A stretch of DNA of 63,658 nt, taken from contig JABANN010000135.1 of assembly GCA_013115125.1 (NCBI GenBank), forward strand, positions 1-63,658. The letters run 5' to 3'. Made by a program: the position numbers and the translations under genes. This stretch comes from Perkinsus olseni (taxonomy: Eukaryota; Perkinsozoa; Perkinsida). A model generated the notes under the pieces. That model was not told the origin of the DNA and did no database searches. It saw nothing but the letters and a program-made list of their open reading frames with translations. This document shows, piece after piece, positions 57,922-63,658 of the stretch (within the stretch, counting starts at the first letter, position 1; every line of letters begins with the position of its first letter).

Positions 57922-60900
57922 ATGTTATCCATCTTCCTGATGGCCCATCCCATCGTCAAACCCGTGCACTCCGAACCACACTTAGTTGAAGGACTATCTA
58001 TTTAACGCAATTTGATCGATGATGATGCTATTGAGTTAGAAGTCATCCCATTAGCGTTGGTTCTAGGACCCCCTCGCCATGCCCTTCTAAGAGTGGCATT
58101 GGAGCTGTTAGGTGTACTCGGCGCTGTTGCAAGCATCTTCAAGTTCTCTGTAGGTTTTTTGATGAGGTCATTCTTGTAGAATTCTATGCCTCAACCTCTC
58201 CACTACGTTTGTCGAGCTGCCATCGTCCAATACATCCTCGCTGATGGCTGGGTGCTTCCTGACGTGCTGGATTGTTCTAACATCGCGTTTCCGGGCTCTG
58301 CAGGCCGGATGATGTGGGCCGAGTGGGTTGCGGGGCTCTACCGGTCGGACTGGTCGGGTTCACTGAAGGCGCTTCACAGTTACCTGCAAAGAGTGAAGCA
58401 TGTTGATGAGCATCCCGAAGACTTGGCAGCGTTGGACGAAGCACGGCTACTCAGCCTTGCTGCAATAAATGAAGTTCTTGGTGGGCTCGGACGTCGTAGT
58501 CATGAGTTGTAGTCTCAGAATGGGCTCAGAAAACCCTGAGTTCCGTGAGGATGGTCCCTTATACCACAAGTCTCGCATTCTCAAGTTCCCTGGTACTGGT
58601 AAGGGGACGTGGCATCAGAATTCATCAGGCAGTTGTACATCGGGCTTGTTGTATGCTACCTACAACGCCATTAGATGGGTAAGTACCGTGCCAGAGATGC
58701 TGAAGAGGGATGTAGAGAGTGCGGCGAACCGAATATTAATTCGCCTTAGCCGAACGTTGCGGTTAGACTTCAAGCGGGTGAAAACGATCTCGATTCATTC
58801 GATAGGCTATGATCCTCTTCCCAGTGCTCCGCGATAAGGCAATAAGGAGGGTCTGATGCTGCGAAATCTACCCGTATTTGTAACCTGCGTTTTGCCCAGA
58901 GTCTGTCGGACCCTAACGGAGACCCAGATGCCTTGGCAGATCTACAGAGCTTAGGGCGCAATGTAGGTCGAAGTGTTCTCAGCCGCAGCTCCGCCGTACC
59001 AGGATTCAGATACTCATGCATTACACACAGTTCCCTGGGAATGATGCAGACACCACAGAGTCCTCCATGTTCCCTTTCACTTCTGCAGATCTGGAGGTTA
59101 TACGTTCTTTGGGGTGTAGCTTCAGCGCGTGGCAGGTTGTGCTCGATCACAAACCGGGGAGAACCTATTCTGAGGGATTCGACTCTTGGAAGGCGGACTA
59201 CTCGGAACAGCGTGGGGTTGACAAACCTCTCACCGACTTCCAAAATGTAGCCCGATGAATTCAGGAAATCGCTCACACGGCTTCATCACCATTTCAGCCC
59301 GCCTTGGATATACCAGCGGGGAGTAGTGGGAGCTCGCGGAGTGCACTGCGCATCGCCGCTATTAGCGAGCATATGCAGTTTGTCTTTGAGGCAGCGACTA
59401 TGGCTGCTGAGGCCTTTCCTCATCAAGGTGCAATCCTTGATGACTGGTAGCTGCTCTGTAGTCGGTTATTGGTCTAGGTTCTGTCACAGTTGGGACGTAT
59501 TTTGCAAAGTTCCGTCATGTCGCGTCTGAAGGAGAGCTTGGACCCATGCGAGTCGAAGTGAGACGTAGGTGAGGACTGGCCATTCATGGGCGTCCCTTGT
59601 AGGGCTTCATGAATCTCAGTTATGAGGCGCTATGGGATGGGTTACAGGATGCCGGGCCGGAGGATATTGATAGGGTCATGGCAGACGCTTGGACGGATGA
59701 CTTCTGGCGGAAAGGTTGGTCTTGGAGGTTGGCTAGTGACTCCCTGTCTCGAGGGATATCGAGGCACCGCTATCAATAACCTCCCTGCTCAACTACGTCG
59801 GCCGGTGAGGCCCGCCATCGGCGTCCTGTTCTCGGAGGGGTAATTCTGGGTGGAAGAGTCATTTTCGTCTTGGTCAGCGGATGCTATCCTTTGTGTGGAT
59901 GTTGCCCTGTGGATCTGCGGTCTAATGCATCGCAACCGACCGCCTTCATTCCAAGACCGTGGCATGATCGTGTAAGCCTCCTCACTCTCGATGAGAATCG
60001 AATTAATTCCCTGTCGAGGAGGATGCGGCCCGGTCGTTCTGTGTCCCCAACCAGCGCTCCCGTCATCCAGTCAGGTACAGTAACACGGCGCTCCTGTGCC
60101 AGTTGCCACCAGCTGTCCCACTGGAGGTTGTCTGGAAAGCCCTGCATGATCTGATCAATCACCCCAGGACGTCGATAGCATCAGCAAATAAGATAACCGC
60201 AGGGCAAATCAAATATCAGTTGGGTAAACCGTGAACAATCCAGTGGAGTTGGAAAGGGCTCCTATGCTAGGTCTATCCGTCCCTGTTGTGTCGGCTACCG
60301 GGCTGTACGTCCAGGAGTCCTGGAGCCCCCGCGTGACCTGGGTATCAGCCGAGCTCCCCCGGGTCTTAGTCTGGCGGTGCCCGTTGCAGCGCTGTATTGT
60401 AAGAGCGAGCTCATGCACTTACGTGGGAGTGCCTGTGAAGCTGGTCGTCGCAGGTGTACCGGCATATGATACTGCGCTACCTCGAAGCCAACCTCGAACA
60501 GCCGGAAGAGAGTCGTGAGCCTTTCGCGATTCGGATAGATTTCTTGTGAGTGGCACTTCTGTGTCATCCCGGCTTGATCACTTTCAACCTTCATAGTGGG
60601 TGATTAGTGTACTATCGACCCAATTTCCAGAAAGTGAGGACTATCTGAACGTGGATTAGCCGATATTCTGCTACCACATCTGGTTGATAACTCATCCTTG
60701 CCAGGCTTCACGATGAAAGTCATTTGGGTGGAGAGAGTACTGAGAGGCAGATCTTCAGATCTTCGGCGAATCGAATGCAAAATATTGTTACGTTAGTAGG
60801 TGATTTTCATCGTCACAGAGCCCATGACATATGGCAGGTCGAGAGGCCTCTCTCCCTCGGCGAGATCGCGGCTAATTATCAAGCTGTAGTTCTATTCCCG

Positions 60901-61625
60901 TGGGAACCCTTCATGCTCACCGTCACTGACTTGATGGGCCTGGGCATCCCGATCTTCATCCCTGACGAGCCTCTGCTCCACCGCTTCGTGCTAGCCGGTA
61001 GGGTCTGACCTCACAAGCAGCGTTTCATGCACAGCCCTTTCAGGGTCATTTCCCTATGGTGGTGTCATGCAGGACCCGGCCCAAGCTCGTGCAAGATCGC
61101 CGAATGCCACAGGATATGATGAGCGCGATCCCTTCCAGTGAGGTTGCTGTCGATCAACTGGGATGAAATTGCAGTCTCGAGGTTCATGCATGATGAACCA
61201 GGAGTTAAGCTCGAGGATCGGCAGTACTGGCTGGCACAGACAGACTTCGTCGGCAGTGACTGGATGCTACGTTTCAAGAGTGAGACCTTCGCTCAGCCTA
61301 AGCGTCCCATGACATAACATCGAAGCCTCCCTGCACAAGTGCAGTATTTGATGAAGTGTTCATGCCTGTCCTTTTCCCGGGCATTCCAGAATGTTGGTCC
61401 CTTAGATGCAGTTCAGCGTGTCGCGTGTGTTCAGATGTGCCCGACCTTCTCACCAAACTGCAGAACTTCATCTACAAGAATGATACGCTCCGGGTTGCAT
61501 TGGTGGGGCGTATCCACCGTGAACAGCACCGCCGCCTCCTACAGAGCATCCACTGGTGGAAGGCTTCCATGCATGGGCACGTAGCCTCTATTCTGGTTGA
61601 TTCCCTCTGCATTCCAACTGTTTAG
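57922..61625 (+). CDS. Large putative glycosyltransferase
   Basis: ATG at 57922 gives a hydrophobic start (MLSIFLMAHPIVKPVHSE) and, after a likely 50-nt intron, LEVIPLALVLGPPRHALLRV, suggesting a signal or anchor. Exons onward: PLHYVCRAAIVQYILADGWV (58186 on); QSLSDPNGDPDALADLQSLG joined by a 47-nt intron to ILMHYTQFPGNDADTTESSM; EIAHTASSPFQPALDIPAGS; LSYEALWDGLQDAGPEDIDR; HMILRYLEANLEQPEESREP; NYQAVVLFPWEPFMLTVTDL with GIPIFIPDEPLLHRF (60868-60990); DRQYWLAQTDFVGSDWMLRF; and a final VPDLLTKLQNFIYKNDTLRV, stop at 61625. The PWE/D...(D/E)L...GIP(I/L)F.P pattern resembles the nucleotide-sugar-binding half of GT-B glycosyltransferases. Some middle exons (59300-60700) are unresolved. Confidence 0.45.
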
Positions 61626-61756
61626 TTTGATTATTGAATATCCCATCAGTTTAGCCAGAAGCTTAGGAAGCCGAGTCCACTTGGCTAATCTACCCGTCAT
61701 TCGTTGTGTATCTCTCCGCCTGTGGGTGGTGCGTCTCAGCGTCTCTCGTCGTGTTG

Positions 61757-62575
61757 ATGTCTTCCTCGAGCTCTTCTTCATCTGCTATTGGGACGGGGTC
61801 TCGGCGAAGATCGGCGTCGATCGGTAGTACGCATCAAGCCGAGAGCTTGCCGGACTTCCTATCGCGGTCGTGGCATCGGAGCTTCAATGATGTTCCGATT
61901 GAAGATAAGATACGTACTGCAGACAGGTATGTACTTGGCCCCAATTTCCCTCACGCTCACGATGCTTTCATTTTTTAGGATGATACAGAGACTGATGGGT
62001 TGGGACACTTCGGAGAATCCACTTATTGAGTTCCTCTATGACCCTAAGACAGGCAACACCACCAAAGCAGTCGTAGACGTAGAGGCCCTTCACCGGCGAC
62101 AGGCTGCTGCGGTAGGCGCGAATGAATCATGATCGACTTGCACGGCTCTGCGAAGTTCAGTTTCAAGGGATACTAGCGGTTTTGGGGGAAGTGGCCGATC
62201 CGCAGGAAGTGGAAAGACTTCTCAGGATGGACCATAGCGCGGAGCCTGTGAGGCCTCGGGATCTCCGAGAAAAACCAGAGGTGGGGAAGTCCTTATCAAC
62301 CTTTTGCTCCTGATTGCTCTCTCCTCCCAGGACTTGGTTTCCAACGGTGTACAGCCGCAAGAAGAGCACTCGGTGGCCAAGCTAGCTATCGAGGGAGCCC
62401 GACTCTCCGTCCCGTCCTCCAAAGTAAGGAAAGGGCCGTCTTGCGGATGGGATACTCCTACTGTGAATCTCGTTGCGAACCTATGCTACAGGAATCTGCA
62501 ATCTCTACTGTAGTTGCTGCTCGGAACCCAAGATCCCTCTTAATGTATCGGTTCACTCTTTGCTTGAATGCATAA
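61757..62575 (+). CDS. 199-aa protein, unrecognised
   Basis: Five exons with clean phase: 61757-61926, 61979-62111, 62161-62280, 62331-62423, 62492-62575 (600 nt). Introns 52, 49, 50 and 68 nt. It begins MSSSSSSSSAIGTGSRRRSA, then SLPDFLSRSWHRSFNDVPIE, a helical middle (MIQRLMGWDTSENPLIEFLY; FQGILAVLGEVADPQEVERL) and ends MYRFTLCLNA. The Ser/Arg-rich head looks disordered and the rest folded. No family recognised. It starts 132 bases after the glycosyltransferase stop on the same strand. Confidence 0.7.
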
Positions 62576-63258
62576 GGAGGTTCAAACGACCCAGTGGCCT
62601 TTGGAATTGACATAGATCGATAGTGGACCGAATGCTAGGCTAAACACGCGAGTACACCCAACTTTCAATGTCGCCATGCTGGATAATTGAAGTACCCCGG
62701 TGGCAGCGGTCCTAGATAGGCTAGTGCGGGAAGTATTGCAGAGAGTTCTCTCCGTGAGAGGGGTAGTCAACCCCGCTCAGTAAGCGATGTGAAGTTTTCA
62801 GTATTGTATTAGGTACCTTTTCTCATTGGGTCGGACAGCGAAGAATGCCACTTCGATATTTCATCACTGATTGACTTTAGCGACCATCTAGCTCCTGCAG
62901 GAGACCCTATCGTTCATGCAGTACGCTCTAAGCGGTTTACCAGGACCCTGCCGTGTCTTGAATCACGTCATTAGGTTCACTGTGGTATCGACCGGAATTC
63001 CGAGGCTGGATGGATGTTGAGAAACTATGGTGGAGGTCATTACTCCAATTAGTCCACAGCCGTACATAAGCTACCACTATCAGGTACATTCGTGGACGGC
63101 ACGCCGGTCCCGGCGGATTCTACTGTGCCACTCCATCCAGGAAGCCAGATTCAGATCCATCACCTGACGTTTATCTTCTTTCCAATCGATGACTGACCTG
63201 CAGTCACCGCGACTGACTGTATATTTTTTCGAAAGATCTGCCTTTTGTTCCAAGTGCT
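62576..63258. other. Intergenic, nothing resolved
   Basis: Short frames only. Leads into the tRNA-Ile tandem array. Confidence 0.5.
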
Positions 63259-63415
63259 TGAGTGTCATATCTCTCTACCCATCGAGCTACAGGATCATCG
63301 AGGAACGTAGCCCACGAGACTATTGCTGATAGGCGCCCTGAACCTTCGGAATCACGAACCTGAAGCTGCTCCGCGAAACCGAAGTCTAGTACTAGCAAGC
63401 AACACATCATCTACG

Positions 63416-63488
63416 TAGTCCCGGCGGGGGTCGAACCCACGACCTATGGCTCATAAGACCATCGCTCTAACCACTGAGCTACAGGACC
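63416..63488 (-). tRNA. tRNA-Ile(TAT), array copy 1
   Basis: 73-nt cloverleaf on the minus strand: acceptor GGTCCTG/CGGGACT, anticodon loop CTTATGA (TAT), T arm GTGGG-TTCGACC-CCCGC, discriminator A. Identical to the copy 166 bp on. G-U pair at 1-72. Confidence 0.93.
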
Positions 63489-63581
63489 GTTGAGCTACGC
63501 CGTCCGCGAGATTTTTGCCGATATATGCCCTCAACGTTCGAATTTCCCAACCTACAACTAGCAAGCAACACATCATATACG

Positions 63582-63654
63582 TAGTCCCGGCGGGGGTCGA
63601 ACCCACGACCTATGGCTCATAAGACCATCGCTCTAACCACTGAGCTACAGGACC
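63582..63654 (-). tRNA. tRNA-Ile(TAT), array copy 2
   Basis: Same 73-nt gene as at 63416-63488, including the G-U 1-72 pair. The upstream CTAGCAAGCAACACATCAT flank is also conserved, showing recent unit duplication. Confidence 0.93.
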
Positions 63655-63658
63655 GTTG

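Larger units (their letters stand above)
63259..63658. repeat. Tandem array of a tRNA-Ile-bearing unit
   Basis: Two near-identical units of 166 bp, each with a tRNA-Ile(TAT) plus a flank containing CTAGCAAGCAACACATCAT just before the tRNA 3' end. An older unit precedes them. Its tRNA is reduced to a degraded 5'-half remnant around 63259-63300 (GAGCTACAGGA survives) and it is offset by 192 bp. The last bases of the window repeat the start of the next spacer, so the array likely continues outside. Confidence 0.85.

Noticed and set aside
59228-59276. Apparent in-frame TGA between two open stretches, considered as selenocysteine or readthrough
   Set aside because: A 47-nt intron with donor GTTGAC and acceptor TTCAG removes the TGA in phase, consistent with other introns here.
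1-63658. CRISPR arrays, prokaryotic operons, LTR elements or virus-like genes
   Set aside because: No spaced direct repeats, no ribosome-binding-site-led operons, and no reverse transcriptase, integrase or capsid-like motifs were recognised in any frame.

Overview
This looks like nuclear DNA of a protist, most likely a perkinsid alveolate (Perkinsus or a close relative). That assignment is inference. The sequence itself shows dense genes split by many very short GT-AG introns (mostly 41-61 nt), eukaryotic tRNA genes, and unmistakably eukaryotic proteins: dyskerin/Cbf5, Mus81, a Pol III RPC4-like subunit, YL1/Swc2 and a DENND6-like Rab regulator. It also shows proteins expected of a flagellated cell: an EFCAB10-like RIIa/EF-hand protein, a possible CFAP144-like protein and a dynein-stalk-like protein. 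Gene models were assembled by eye from splice sites, reading frame, phase agreement and remembered family motifs. No alignment was run, so exon edges are approximate unless exon coordinates are listed.

Layout. 0.7-5.5 kb: a secreted pepsin-like aspartic protease, an ACT microsatellite and a possible CFAP144-like gene, all minus strand for the genes. 6-9.6 kb: two consecutive plus-strand genes for disordered proteins, the second starting with a predicted N-myristoylation/palmitoylation signal. 10-23 kb: an accessory region holding a two-module secreted protein, a decayed paralogue of it, a small Cys-rich secreted protein and an unrecognised membrane protein. Three diverged plus-strand copies of one short coding module lie next to the 3' ends of the three secreted genes. 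In the middle is a head-to-tail pair (CUE-domain protein then YL1/Swc2) that overlaps by four bases. 23-34.5 kb: a plus-strand cluster with a coiled-coil gene, two unrecognised multi-exon genes, MUS81 and a TruD/Pus7-like pseudouridine synthase.

34.9-45.7 kb is a minus-strand cluster: CBF5, an EF-hand repeat protein, an acidic/coiled-coil protein, a HGSNAT-like transmembrane acyltransferase and a long acidic/coiled-coil protein. At about 45.9 kb the strand switches, and 46-62.6 kb is a plus-strand cluster: DENND6-like, EFCAB10-like, a stand-alone dynein-stalk protein, a coiled-coil protein, RPC4-like, a large putative glycosyltransferase and a small unrecognised protein. The window ends in a tandem array carrying tRNA-Ile(UAU). 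Five other tRNA or tRNA-like loci are scattered between genes, and one tRNA-Val sits antisense inside an intron of the RPC4 gene.

The genes do not form one pathway. They are housekeeping genes in long one-strand clusters, interrupted by a 10-23 kb stretch of lineage-specific secreted proteins.
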